The notes under the pieces were generated by a model. That model made no database searches and was not told the origin of the DNA. It saw nothing but the letters and a program-made list of their open reading frames with translations. Shown piece by piece: positions 53,240 through 63,626 of a stretch of DNA of 63,626 bases (the stretch's first letter is position 1; each line of letters starts with the position of its first letter). The position numbers and the translations under genes are program-made. Location of the stretch: NCBI GenBank assembly GCA_003427395.1, contig BFEA01000035.1, forward strand, positions 2,479,892 to 2,543,517. Reading direction: 5' to 3'. Source of the DNA: Chara braunii. Lineage: Eukaryota; Streptophyta; Charophyceae; Charales; Characeae.

Positions 53240-55013
53240 TAAACCGTGAGATAGTCAAATGGCGTCCGAATAAGCATAGATCATGCCAAGACCCCCGTGA
53301 ACAAGCTACGTATTTGGTTCTTGCCAGGTGTAGCTCCCGAAACAGGCGCTAATGGCTCGCTGGGTTTGACTCAGATTGGAAAGCTTACTGTGAGTGACCT
53401 TCACGACCTAGTCAACTTACAGCGTGTAGGACGAGTCTCACAAAGGGTTTAAATGATCATCATGATTTCCTTTTCTTTTGCTAGCTCACGCAGGAAGGTT
53501 TCTAGTTAGCTCTGAGTCATGCAACGATCCTCGTCGAGGGGTCCAATCAGACATACGGCGTCACTTAGTGATGATCCACGCCTGATAAGGACAAAGGCAA
53601 CATTGAAGGCCTAATTAGCCAGCACTTAGAGCTAGGCTACTGCCAATCACGAACCCAGTTCACCGAGTACATGGAATGTCACAACCTGTAGCTCTTAACT
53701 TTTATCACTACCATATGGTACTACTCGTTATGATTCTTCCTGTAACAATCTCAGCATTCGCTTACATGCATTGCAGAGCATCACGGACTGTTGTTTCAAG
53801 TAGACACTCATCAAGATGTAACCAGCGGAATGTTACTCCTATCTGTATACTATATTGGGCTTCGCACCTTGCGATTGTCAGATTGAGTGGCAATCGCTGA
53901 CTGTAGAGCTACGGATTACCAGGGCCAGGCAAGAAGGAACCAGCAGTGAGAGTTCAAACTCTTGACACTAAACCAAAGGTCTTGGTCAGAAAACAAAGCT
54001 TTACGTAAGCCTCACCGGGTATCATTCACGACAGATTTCGTCTGAATACCACAATTGGAGGGCCCGGTTCGAGTAGTACCCCGATGCCCATAATAGTAAA
54101 CTTCGTCGGGAAGCACACAGAACATTCACGACAACAGGCCAAAATTTAAACAGATCACGAGGTAATATGGCAATGCTTACTCTACTGAGACACAATTCAT
54201 GATAGGTCGTAGGTTTCTTCTTCCAACATCATACCAGACCGTCTGAGCTGCAGTTCTCCCATAGACGACAGTGGTATATTGCCTGGCCCGAAAGCCAGTG
54301 TCTGACGCTTGCTCAAACATTACCGAAAACACCCTTTTATACTGTGATTTTCAACCAAGATGAAACAAGTGAGAACCCAAACTTGGAAAAGTCCGAGCCC
54401 ATTTAACCACTTTCCCATTTAGCGTTTTGAGCGACTTCCCATTTATAGTCACATACCATTCGGCCTTCACACAAGAGGACTACGGGCTTCTTGCCTGCCC
54501 GTGAGCCATCTACTCAGAGTGAGGGGAATAAACTTTTAAGCGCATCCCATTTAACCAAGCAACAGACTTGAGTACAAAGCCTACTAAACCCCCAATCATA
54601 GCTGGTTCATTTGAAAAGTAAGGTTGCATTTAAGTATTTAAAGGAAAAGGATGAATTAACTCTTCAATGTCTAATGGTCAGATCAAGTAGGCCTCAAACA
54701 CTGGGCGTTAATCGTTAGTCAAAGCGGGATCAACCCCTATCAAGGAGAACCCGCTACTTTCCAGGTCTCGTCACCAGAGTTACGAAGGTGACTCGGGTAA
54801 AACACGAAACGGCTCATTTATTCACTGCGCAAATAGCATCCCCTTCCAACTTCGCTAGCCAGTATGAGGCTGATTACTTGAGGACCGTCGATGCCCATCA
54901 AGCAAGAACTTGACAAGAAGGTAAGCTACCTTTCTCATAATGGCTTTCCGCCTTCCCATCCAGTGGTTAACACTTCAAAGGGAAAGGAAGGAGGGGGGTC
55001 TAAGGAGCGACAT
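53240..55013. other. No gene recognised
   Basis: This is mixed sequence of near-even composition within the foreign block. Only short frames occur, without motifs, and there is no repeat partner elsewhere in the window. Confidence 0.4.
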
Positions 55014-55073
55014 CTCAATGCTTAGTAACAGTGATCTTATCTGTCACTTTAGTTATCATCCGTTCGTCGTTGC

Positions 55074-56120
55074 CGACATGCGTATGAAGAGCGACCCCTT
55101 CAAAAGTCATGATTAGTGTGGTGTGCACGATAGGGAGGTGTGTGCTAATCTGCCTGAGACGAATGCAGGTCTGTCGTGGGGCCAATGACTGAGCTAGTTT
55201 CAACTGGCGATTGCCATCCGCGCGCTGCACTTCAGGGGTCTCTGTCCGTGTGTACTGATATCCTGGGGTTCTTGATGGGCGTGCCAAGAAATCGTGCTCG
55301 CAATCCGATTGAGCGGAACGGGAAGAGCACGATCCAGTTCAAGGGTCAAATAGCTCAAGAGATATAAGTGAGAGCATGTTAGCACCGTACGTCTGATTCC
55401 GTTGGTTCGTGGACGAATTTCGGCTGTGGCAAGGGATCCAAAAACCAGGGGCAAATCTGAGTGATGAGAGCGGGGAATACTGCCATCAAAGCGGGGACGC
55501 CTGAGAGCAGAATTAATATACTAACACATCCTGAGTAGGGAATTCTCTAGGATTAATGACCGTGAGTATATTAATTTTGAGTGATGAGAGCAGGGAATAC
55601 TGCCATCAAAGCGGGGATGCCTGAGAGCAGAATTAATATACTAACACGTTCCGCAGGATACCAGGACGTGTTAGTATATTAATTCTGCTCTCAGGCGTCC
55701 CCGCTTGATGGCAGTATTCCCCGCTCTCATCACTCAGATTTGCCCCTGGGTCTTGGATCCCTTACCACAACCGAACTTCGTTCACAAACCAACGGAGTCA
55801 GACGTACGGTGCTAACATGCTCTCACTCATGTCTCTTGAGCTATTTGACCCTTGAACTGGATCGTGCTCTTCCCATTCCGCTCAATCGGATTGCGAGCAC
55901 GATTACTTGGCATGCCCATCAAGAACCCCAGGATATCAGTACACACGGACAGAGACCCCTGAAGTGCAGCACGCGGATGGCAATCGCCAGTTGAAACTAG
56001 CTCAGTCATTGGCCCCACGACAGACCTGCATTCGTCTCAGGCAGATTAGCACACACCTCCCTATCGTGCACACCACACTAATCATGACTTTCGAAGGGGT
56101 CGCTCTTCATACGCATGTCG
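55074..56120. repeat. Inverted repeat with arms of about 455 bp
   Basis: 55074-55527 is the reverse complement of 55668-56120 with few mismatches (for example the GACTGAGCTAGTTTCAACTGG block). The 140-bp centre holds an additional copy of the arm tip (55580-55649), so an inner hairpin forms at 55621-55694. On the minus strand the left arm continues beyond the repeat into a frame ending at 55015 that looks coding; the right arm lacks that extension. Confidence 0.92.
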
Positions 56121-56794
56121 TTTCGCCCCTCTGCCTCTGCCCCAGGTGACCGTGACTCTCTTCAGGGATCTAAAGCCCCTGGAGCATGTCTCTAACAACA
56201 TGTGCATCAGCCCTCCATTCACATGCACCAACTGAGGAAAGTATGACATTCCTCGCTCACTCTTCTCGCTCGTGCGCTTGAACCCGTCTCACTGTGATCG
56301 AAACAAGAACAAAACCAGCAATATTGGTCGACTCAAATCAGATAAAGAGTCAGTTGACATCAACTTCGAGGAGCGTGCACTTCTCGTCCGCTTGGTGAAA
56401 TTGCCTCTGTTCATTGAGAGTGGCGGTAATCGACTGAACTGACTACGCTGCGGGTGCCAAAGCATAACCAGTGATTGGGCGTCTCAATTACTGAGCAAAC
56501 TTGTTTGCAACCAATAATGATTGCTTGGGAGAGTGACCGTTTAACGTCAGTGAATAGGAAGCATGCCGATCCTCGCACTCCTTTGCACATCCTTGGGTGT
56601 CTTCTTTCCACAACACACTATAGTCACGCTTCCTCCTCTCGTTTTTGTTGCCTTTGCAGCACAACGCTTTCACGCGTTCACTGACTTCTCTCCCCCCCCT
56701 CTTCTCGTGCAGCTTAAAATTGCCCCTCTCTCTCAACCTCCTCTCTGACTGTCCCGCTCGCACTTCTCATGCCCGTCTTCTTATGAGTTGACCC

Positions 56795-57103
56795 CTACTT
56801 CTCGCCGCTCAGCAGCCTAGTCCTTCCATTGTCTCGAGTTGGCCTCCGGGCGCTCTCAACAGGCTCAGCAGGCAGGTGGTCCCTTCGCCACTGGTCCAGC
56901 CCGTGCCAGGAGTGGGTCTCCGCATTCAGGTCGCTGGCTTCGCTCTCTACCTCAGTGTCCCGGTCCAAATGCCGCTGCTCCCGCTCCACCATATTGGTTG
57001 AAGTCCCTGCCTCCAGGTACGATATGGTCAGCTTTACCTCGTTTGCGACCCCGTCCCTCCTGCATCTTCTCTCGACCCAGTCTTTAGCCTCCGTAATGGC
57101 TGC
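56795..57103 (-). CDS. Charged ORF in the foreign block, possibly S-related
   Basis: The open frame runs about 100 codons from after a TAG at 57104, with the first Met at 56992. The upstream half (EVKLTISYLEAG, then an Arg/Glu/Asp-rich helix) resembles the strand-helix start of S4, but the hairpin half is absent. The remainder is His/Arg/Glu-rich. I cannot assign a function, and homology to S is only suggestive. Confidence 0.3.
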   Translation of the reverse strand, partial: AAITEAKDWVERRCRRDGVANEVKLTISYLEAGTSTNMVEREQRHLDRDTEVESEASDLNAETHSWHGLDQWRRDHLPAEPVESARRPTRDNGRTRLLSGEK

Positions 57104-57119
57104 CTATAGTCCCTGATCT

Positions 57120-58500
57120 GCTCTCATTTCCTCCTCCTTCCACCCTTCAACATTTATCTTCAGCCTTGCCTCCTGTTTGCAATGGCTGTAGTCCAAGATG
57201 GCGGTCACCGTGGGCCCGTCTCCAGACATCCGCTCCCACCTCCAGAGGAACTAGAGGCATCTTGGCCTATAGCCGTATAGCCCGTTGCTGCGCACCATGG
57301 TCGAAACCCCTCTGATGAACAGCGCACGTTACCAGGCCACTGACTTCCGGAATAGCCAGGGCTTAACACTCAACACACGCACAAGCAGACGGACTGCCTC
57401 ATGCTCACATTGCCCCTCAGCCCTCTCCTCAGTTCGCCAACAAATAGCGTGGTGAGGCTGCTAATGCCCAGGTAGCCAGAGGCTCATCTCCCTCACCATT
57501 TATAGGATCGCTGCTCACTGCGATCCGCACGCTCTAAATGAGGGATTCAAGTACCCCTTTCAAATTCTGTAAACAAAAAGAAAATATTTGCTTTTCAAAA
57601 TTTAGTGAGACAAGTAGAACAAAGAAAAGGATAACAAGAGGCTGAACCCCAACGGTCGCTTTTGGGGCGAAATGACCTGTGTGCTCTGAGCGATGGTCCC
57701 ATAACGGGATGTCGACGGGCATCCTCTTCCCTTCAAAATGCGCCACCGGATTGCCCCTAATGAGTACCCGTGTCCGATGGTAAGGAGGGGGGCCATGACC
57801 TGTCACGGGAGGTGATGAGTCTCCTACCAACGCGGTCGCGGGTGCTCCTATTTTGGGGCCCTCAATGCCTCACCGGTCGGGCTCACAAAACTAAAACAAA
57901 AAGTTGGGCAGCACACACCGCCCATTTTCAGCTCACGATTCAAACCCAGACTATTCATCTTCCCCCCCCGCGACGTGACCAAGCGGGGAACTAGAATTCA
58001 AACAGGCCAAAATTAAAATAAAACTAATAAAAGAAAGGGGAAGCAAAATAAGAGGGAAAAATCCTTGCATCCCCCCCCCCTTTTCGGTTACAGAATGGTC
58101 TGATTCGACACTTAGGGATAGCGGTCCGAATTCAGACACAAGAGCTGGATATAAACTTTCCTTTCCCATTTTCCCCTTTTCTTTTCTTTTCATTCCGCTT
58201 TTTCCCTCTGCACCTAATCCACAACACGGCCATCGGGGCCCGACGTGTGGCTGAGAAGCCCGCGCTAACCCTTTACTGTCGCGCCCCCACTGGCGGTCTC
58301 GACGGTCACTTCAGCCACGGGTCAGTCTGCTGTATGGCAGGACGCCGAGCCCGCGTGGTTCAACAGGAAGTCCCAACGACGAAGCCTGGCATCCCACACG
58401 ACCCTGTGGACTGGTATTCTGGTGTGCAGCGGAGGTAAGTGATCACACGCCTGGTACACAGCGGGAGTACATGAGCAGGCCCCCGACGCACAGCAGAGGG
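57120..58500. other. No gene; possible LTR-like sequence
   Basis: AT-rich parts with homopolymers (57540-57620, 57960-58210, including C-runs at 57963 and 58071) alternate with GC-rich parts. It could be an LTR of the inserted element, but no second copy lies in the window. Confidence 0.35.
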
Positions 58501-58528
58501 CCGGGACACTGTGCCCTCCGACAACGGG

Positions 58529-59164
58529 TCAGGCACCGGGCCCAAATGGTGACGATACGGCCTGAACTCGCCCGACCAGCACGGCCAAGCTCCGCTGGAC
58601 GTCCTGTAAGAGTGACGTGTGGTAGTCTTGCATCTCTACTACATCTAGCAGGGTTGTCCTCGCGGTTCTTACATCATCATCCATATTAGTCAGGTCCATC
58701 TCCTCTAACTCTCTAATGTCCGCTTGTCTCCGCTGCATCCTAGACCTTCTTCTAATCATCCTTTCTTTCTCTGCCTGAATCTCATCTAAAGCCTTATGTA
58801 GCTGTGCCTCATGAGAACTTGCTCTCTGTACGGCGACCTCCTTGGGGGTTAATACTAACTGCTGGCTTGCCATGACGTCAACGGACTGACTCAGGGTCCG
58901 TGCAACTGTCGCCCCGACAATTCCTTAACTACTGGTTTGGGAACTTTGCTGCGCAGCAGTGGCCATGGCTGCTGAAGTAGCTGCCTCGCTTACGAAGGTT
59001 CTGCTTGCCTCTGCGTCCCTAGCCCTCCGCTGCTGCTGCTGCCTCTCCCTAAGCTAGCGGAACAGAAAACGGTCCCCCTCTGGTCCCAAGGCTACGTGGA
59101 CCAACGGGCGTCTTGCCGATCACAGGATCCTATCGTCCGGGTTAGGATTCTCCCTGTCGCTCAT
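58529..59164 (-). pseudogene. Element C gag N-terminal coiled-coil part
   Basis: The ATG at 59162-59164 begins MSDRENPNPDDR. TGA and TAG codons interrupt the first part. The frame at 58873-58529 is a long charged coiled coil (AEKERMIRRRSRMQRRQADI, then a helix with LQDVQRSLAVLVGRVQ). This matches the layout of element B gag: disordered start, then coiled coil. It lies 1.2 kb after the element C primer site, as expected for the gag start, but 7.7 kb from the capsid part. Confidence 0.62.
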
Positions 59165-60400
59165 AAGCTACAGAACTGTGCAGTGTCTGCACTAGGACAA
59201 ACTATGTTGCCTACCGCAGAGTAGTGCTCAGACCGATTAATCGGTGGCAATGTCAGAGTATACGCATTTGGGTCCAACAGGTAAGTCCAGATTCCTATAA
59301 ACGGAACTATTATCCTTGACTAGTCTGCAAACAGAAAGCAAATGAGGAGAAATTGTTCTACCTATGCTGTCTGTCAGATGTTAATGGCTGTACATCTAAC
59401 GAATCAAAAATAAAAATAGAATCGTTTGGATGGTTGTTGGCAGAGTGGAATTTTTCCCGAACTTGTCACCTGAAATTTACCCCTCCCTCAGTTCTTCCCG
59501 ATTGTCGCTTGACGTCAGCGTCCTTGAGCAATCCAGACAGCGTGTGTGTCTAAAGGTGTGCACACGGCCCACCCCTGTGCCCCGAGTCAATGCTGAGCTG
59601 GCCAGCCCTGCACCATGTTTACCCTCGCGTGCAGTAAGCCTTACACCGATTGGCTGATCAAGAGGCGTTTAAGGACGGCCCCCGAAGTCCTCAGGAATTA
59701 TTTAACGTCGCAAACAGGATGACGATCACAACCAATGGAAGGTNCCCCGCCGGTATTTATTTATAGACGTCCGGTGCTCGTCTCCCCTGTAGGGATGGCC
59801 TGCCCCTCATAACCCATCTACAACGCAGCAGGCAAACAAAGGACAAAGCAGCAAAGCATGCGTGCTCTACTACCGGTGGGTTGGCATGGTGACCATGACC
59901 CAGTGCTTCGTCCAGGGCCCTTCAGATAGCTCCTCCATCTCCTTCCAAATGCTCCACGTGAACAATGCTGACTCTCAAGGTTGGGCGCACTCGACTCCTC
60001 ATATGAGAGGACTCTCAAGACAAAACACACATCCTCACGGTAAGAAGTGTCGAAGAGGGTAGATAAGGTTAAGAGCAACGTACCTCAAAATAGCTGCCCC
60101 AACCACATATATTCTCACCAGATGACCTGACGCCGATTGTGATGACCAATCATTGCCTCGACACAACCAGCATTATACCGCCGTTCCACCTCAGCATCAA
60201 TCGCACGTCGTATAGTTCTCATCACACTGCGAACACCCAATATCACCTCGTAGCCTTCTTGGTGATACCCCTCTCCACCTGGGTCGCCTGCTTGCCTTCG
60301 CCCTCCTCACTACACACTTCCTATGGCCGCTCACCCAGCAGACCGCATGCATGTACCGCATAGGCAGAAGACAAGCGCCAGATTAGCGCAACGTACCACA
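59165..60400 (-). other. Element C leader, no gene seen
   Basis: The leader lies between primer site and gag ATG. It contains CTATAAATAAATA on the minus strand near 59752-59766, resembling a TATA box but outside the LTR. No coding signal is visible. Confidence 0.5.
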
Positions 60401-60412
60401 GCTCCGATACCA
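60401..60412 (-). other. Element C primer binding site (initiator tRNA-Met)
   Basis: On the minus strand TGGTATCGGAGC follows the LTR end TTTCA by three bases and is identical to the element B site. Confidence 0.87.
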
Positions 60413-60415
60413 AAA

Positions 60416-61313
60416 TGAAAGGAAAACACATGAAACCAGATAGTCGTGACCTTGAACCAAAAGCAGAATTGCAACTCGAGTTCCACCAAATAAGAGCACA
60501 GCAAGAGCTCACAAGTGACAACGTTGGAATAGTCTCATCATCATAAAAAATGAACCAATGTCGACTTCCTATCTGGCGCTCAGCGCCCAGACTACGAATG
60601 GCAGATCCTATCTAGCCTATGTACAATGCCGCTGGTGACGTCAACAGCTCCCTGAAGTACGAGCAGATCTCGGCCAATGCCGTTCGCCTCAAGCACCAGG
60701 TATGTCTCACGCATCACTCACAACCTCGATCCCCCACACAGATGCCACGTGCACCCAAGGACCACCATGCGCCCCATCCAGCACCTCACAGGCCAGCTCG
60801 GCTATGGCTGCCTGCGTGTAACTTGCTCGCCCGTGAGCGCGTGGGCGCTTGCTAGCTGATAGCGCAGCAGCACTTGCGCAGCATGTAGCAAGTGCCCGAA
60901 TGCCGAATGCGGGGGCAGGCACTTTCCTATATGGAAATGGCCTGCCTGCTGCGTGCTGCCTGGCTATGCTGGGCCCCTGCCCAGAAGCTTCCGGTAGGCC
61001 CCAAGTGGCTGAGCCCCGGTCCAAGGGAATCAGACACAGGGCCTGGGGTGGTTACCCGTGTCCAACTGCCAGCGGCCTGTGCGCAGTCCATGCCCCATGT
61101 CTAGCCCAGGGCCTGCCTCAGATACATTTGAGAAAGGAAGGCAGGGCCTGGGTTCTCTCAACCAACTGGCGCTGCGCAACTGCCTGAGTTTCCCAGTTGC
61201 GTGGAAAGCCCACAATAGGTCTCCCGTCCTTGGGCAGGCCTGCCTTCACTTAGGGCGGCCGATATTGCTGAAAACATGGCCCAGTAGGGCTCATCGAGGC
61301 CTTGAGCCTCGCA
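60416..61313 (-). repeat. Element C 5' LTR
   Basis: On the minus strand it starts TGCGAGGCTC and ends CCTTTCA. It matches 44672-45599 at an offset of 15706 bp (15714 after the indel). Confidence 0.87.
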
Positions 61314-61388
61314 ATGCTGGGAACTGGGCCCAGCATCCCTTATAACAGACAAAGGTAAGAGTGGGGCCAAGGTCCCCACAGTCTACCG

Positions 61389-62413
61389 TGTTATGATCCC
61401 CCTCTCTTATTCACACAAGAAATAATAATACAATGTTGAATAGCTGAACCAGAATCAAAGTCCGAATCCCTCTTCTACTGCAGGTATCACTTGAGGTCCA
61501 CCATAGCCATGGCCGCCTCCCTCACTCTTCACTCTCATAGGCAGAGGCTATGGCGGACTACTTGGGCCTCGCCCTGCTGTGCAAAGGACAACGCAAAGCA
61601 GCTATGGCTGCTCTAGCTCAGGCCGCCATGCCTGACTCTGCCTCGAAGCTTCTTGGTGTAGCTTTCCCAGCTGGGGTCTCCCTGCTGCAGCGCCCACCAA
61701 GGTGATGAAGATGGCTGCCACCATAGCCAGCTAAATACCTCTGGGGCTCCTCCCCCTTCCTGTCCTTCTTCCTCCTCCCAGTCCTTGCTTCTTCCCCAGC
61801 AGCGCTGCTCCAAGCTAGCGCTGCTCCAGCCAGCGCTCCAACCAGTGCGTCGCCAAACGTGCACACCGAGAATGAGGCTGGGCTCTTCGCCCGGCCTGAA
61901 GATATAGCGGCCTGCTTGCCTCTTGGGCGGTGACTTCCAGGCCGCTCCGCCTTCCCAAGCAACCAGTACCTCCTCCCTTTCGGAGGGAAACATCATTGCA
62001 GACTCTGATATTGCCCGTACAGGCCCTAGACTCAGACTGGTTGGACTGGTACCCGCCTAGACCTAGCCTACAACTACTGGGCCTCTTCAAAATGCCACTT
62101 TTGTCTTCTTCTGCTCGGCCTCCAGTACCCACACATCTACCTCTTCAGGGTGTGGTACCGGCCTACCTGCTACTTGAGTGTTTTCCCCTGCTGCAATCCC
62201 TCAATGTCACAGCCACAGGTGAGTACCGGCCCTGAGGGCCCAACGAACGAACAAGTGCCCTTGCAGGCCACACACACACTCAAGCCAACCAGCACTCAGA
62301 CAGACATGCAGTCCAGCAAGCGTGCATACACAGACTCAGCAAGGCATTCAGTCTATGAGCAAAATTCAGAAATCAGCTGTGTGTTTCAGTCCATGTTTGG
62401 TCGGGTCATCACA
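61389..62413 (+). repeat. Probable solo LTR, repeat family P copy 2
   Basis: It starts TGTTATGATCC and ends GGGTCATCACA, with near-complementary termini of LTR type, 1025 bp. The flanks ACCG and ACCA could be a mutated 4-bp target duplication. It is homologous to 880-1788. Confidence 0.55.
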
Positions 62414-62495
62414 ACCAGGAGGATATGAGTACAATCAGTGTGTGGGTGCACCGTACCAAGAGCATTACTCGGCTTCGGTCGTGAAGGCCTGTTTT

Positions 62496-62667
62496 GCTGG
62501 AAACCGGGTCCAGCGTGCCGTAGAAAGTCGCAATAGTTCTGCTGGAAACCGGGTCCAGCTTCCCAAACCAGGCCACCAAGTACCTTCTTTTCAGACCTGT
62601 TTTGCTGGAAATCAGGTCCAGCGTCCAGTGGAAAGCCACTGTGGTTTTGCTGGCAACCAGGCCCAGC
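62496..62667. repeat. Four small hairpins in a 108-bp tandem duplication
   Basis: GCTGGAAACCGGGTCCAGC-like hairpins start at 62496, 62541, 62604 and 62649. The 45/63/45 spacing shows a 108-bp unit containing two hairpins, duplicated once. Confidence 0.88.
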
Positions 62668-62719
62668 GTCCCATATCTAGACTCATAGTACCTTCTTTCT
62701 GGACCAAATCCACTTGACT

Positions 62720-63626
62720 AATATAGACACATTGAGTAAACCAGAGAGGCGATGCCTTCTGCTGCTTGGATCCTATTTCCTGGCCCCCTTTGCCGCCCCG
62801 CCTTGGTCTGCTGTAAGTTGTGTCCTGTTCTCCCTGTGTCCACCATGTCCATTTCAGACCATATTCTTGGATCTCCGCCACCTTCCCTGGACCTAGAATT
62901 TTGTTGTTATAGACTTCCTTTATCTGTTGGGGTTTGTCTGGTGATGAGTCCATCTGCCTGCGTGTTGCCGCCCATTGTGCCCTTATCTCCGTCTTTATTA
63001 ACACTCTGAGCTCTGCCTTCCCTTCATTCTCGTGCATTGGTTGCCTGCCAATTGTCCCCTGGCACCTGCTCTTCCATATGGTCCACATCCCATATTGTCG
63101 CAGTCTTTGATAACTATTGTATTCGAACTTCGACCATTTGGAAGGTGTTTGTATCCACAGCAAAAGGGAAATCTCACTAGTGGGAAATTACTCCTTACTC
63201 AGTTTTTGCCACAGCACCCTGACTTCCTGCCAGAGCTTCTGCGCTTTCGTGCAATTCAGCAGACAATGGCTTACCGTTTCTCTGGAGCTTTCATCGCATT
63301 GTATGCAGAGCTCCTTTTCCTCGCTCCTCTCCTCCTGTCTCCGTCGTCTGTCGAGTCACACATTCACTGGTAATGCCAAGTAAATACATAACCACTGCAA
63401 GGTCCTAACTTTCCCAAGTCTTATTGCTCCCAGGCTGCACCATGGAAATTTTTGTATCTGTCCCGGAGCAATGCCCATCTGCCTGTGCCATCTTTGCTGT
63501 AGCTGATCGTCTGGCGCCTGCGATCTCTTTCTTAATTTATATCCCAACCTTGTCATATATTGCAGTATATTGGTTCTGAGGGCTATCCTCCTTGACGATT
63601 TCCGCAGGTTCCAAGCCCATTCCACC
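62720..63626 (-). pseudogene. LINE 3' end: RT zinc-binding domain and tail
   Basis: Read on the minus strand from the window edge, a frame with QRWHRQMGI and GKVRTLQWLCIYLALPVNV passes one TGA (near 63373). It then gives a CIQCDESSRETVSHCLLNC zinc-binding pattern, as in the C-terminal RT-associated zinc finger of plant L1-type LINEs. A second frame (63163 downward) has the YGMWTIWKSR motif of the region after it. The element was cut by the window edge; upstream RT and endonuclease are not visible. The 3' boundary near 62720 is approximate, and no poly-A tail is visible. Confidence 0.72.

Larger units (their letters stand above)
50800..58520 (-). other. Foreign block of about 7.7 kb inside element C gag
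   Basis: This region separates the two gag parts and is not expected in a chromovirus. It carries L1, S2 and S1 (homologous to the element A array), a large inverted repeat, and one further ORF. Exact ends and target duplication were not found; TGTCGGAGGGC on the minus strand at about 58523 is a candidate LTR start. It may be the remnant of an element A-like retrotransposon. Confidence 0.5.
44672..61313 (-). mobile_element. Element C: Ty3 chromovirus (16.6 kb) with split gag
   Basis: Direct repeats 44672-45599 and 60416-61313 flank a minus-strand pol. The right repeat is followed on the minus strand by an initiator tRNA-Met primer site, and the left one is preceded by a polypurine tract. ATGC at 44668-44671 and 61314-61317 is the probable 4-bp target duplication. 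Without the roughly 7.7 kb lying inside gag the element would be about 8.9 kb, close to element B. Coding parts are broken by stops, frameshifts and a 37-bp duplication. Confidence 0.85.

Noticed and set aside
44724-61313. Reading the 0.9-kb repeats as two unrelated solo LTRs
   Set aside because: The right copy adjoins a tRNA-Met primer site and the left copy a polypurine tract in matching orientation, and ATGC flanks both, so they belong to one element.

Overview
The window is nuclear DNA of a eukaryote, probably a streptophyte. It consists almost entirely of long terminal repeat (LTR) retrotransposons, solo LTRs, low-copy repeats and satellites, and I see no host gene I can defend. Support for a plant or charophyte origin is a primer binding site matching the 3' end of plant-type tRNA-Asp, two matching initiator tRNA-Met, chromodomain-type Ty3 integrases, and telo-box motifs. 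The polyproteins resemble those I remember from the charophyte alga Chara braunii; that species guess is inference from memory.

Layout. 1-2070: a tandem duplication, an LTR-like repeat and AT-rich flank. 2071-24119 (minus strand): element A, a giant 22-kb Ty3-type element with 4.16-kb LTRs, a tRNA-Asp primer site, a decayed gag-pol (6.35-12.8 kb) and, between leader and gag, a block of short genes (13.06-17.87 kb) that I do not recognise. 24120-36025: repeat family F, a solo LTR of element B's family, microsatellites, minisatellites and a decayed tandem array. 36026-44079 (plus strand): element B, an 8-kb chromovirus with 1.1-kb LTRs, broken pol and a sequencing gap. 44672-61313 (minus strand): element C, a 16.6-kb chromovirus whose gag is split by about 7.7 kb of foreign sequence. 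61389-62413: a probable solo LTR. 62496-62667: a hairpin repeat. About 62720-63626: the 3' end of a LINE.

The most interesting content is a pair of protein families, named here L (about 220-376 aa) and S (about 75-170 aa). Element A carries them as a compact array in the order L4-L3-S3-L2-S4-S5 just upstream of gag. Diverged homologues, S1-S2-L1 in the same S-then-L order, sit inside the foreign block in element C. Within the array, stop and start codons overlap or nearly touch, as if read from one polycistronic transcript. I know no family for L or S. Extra ORFs upstream of gag are known from Ogre/Tat-type giant elements, but a paralogous S/L array is not something I can match.

Assembly caution: the two LTRs of element A, and those of element B, share the same ambiguous N positions over long, otherwise identical stretches, while their edges differ by several percent. 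The LTR interiors therefore look like one consensus placed twice.
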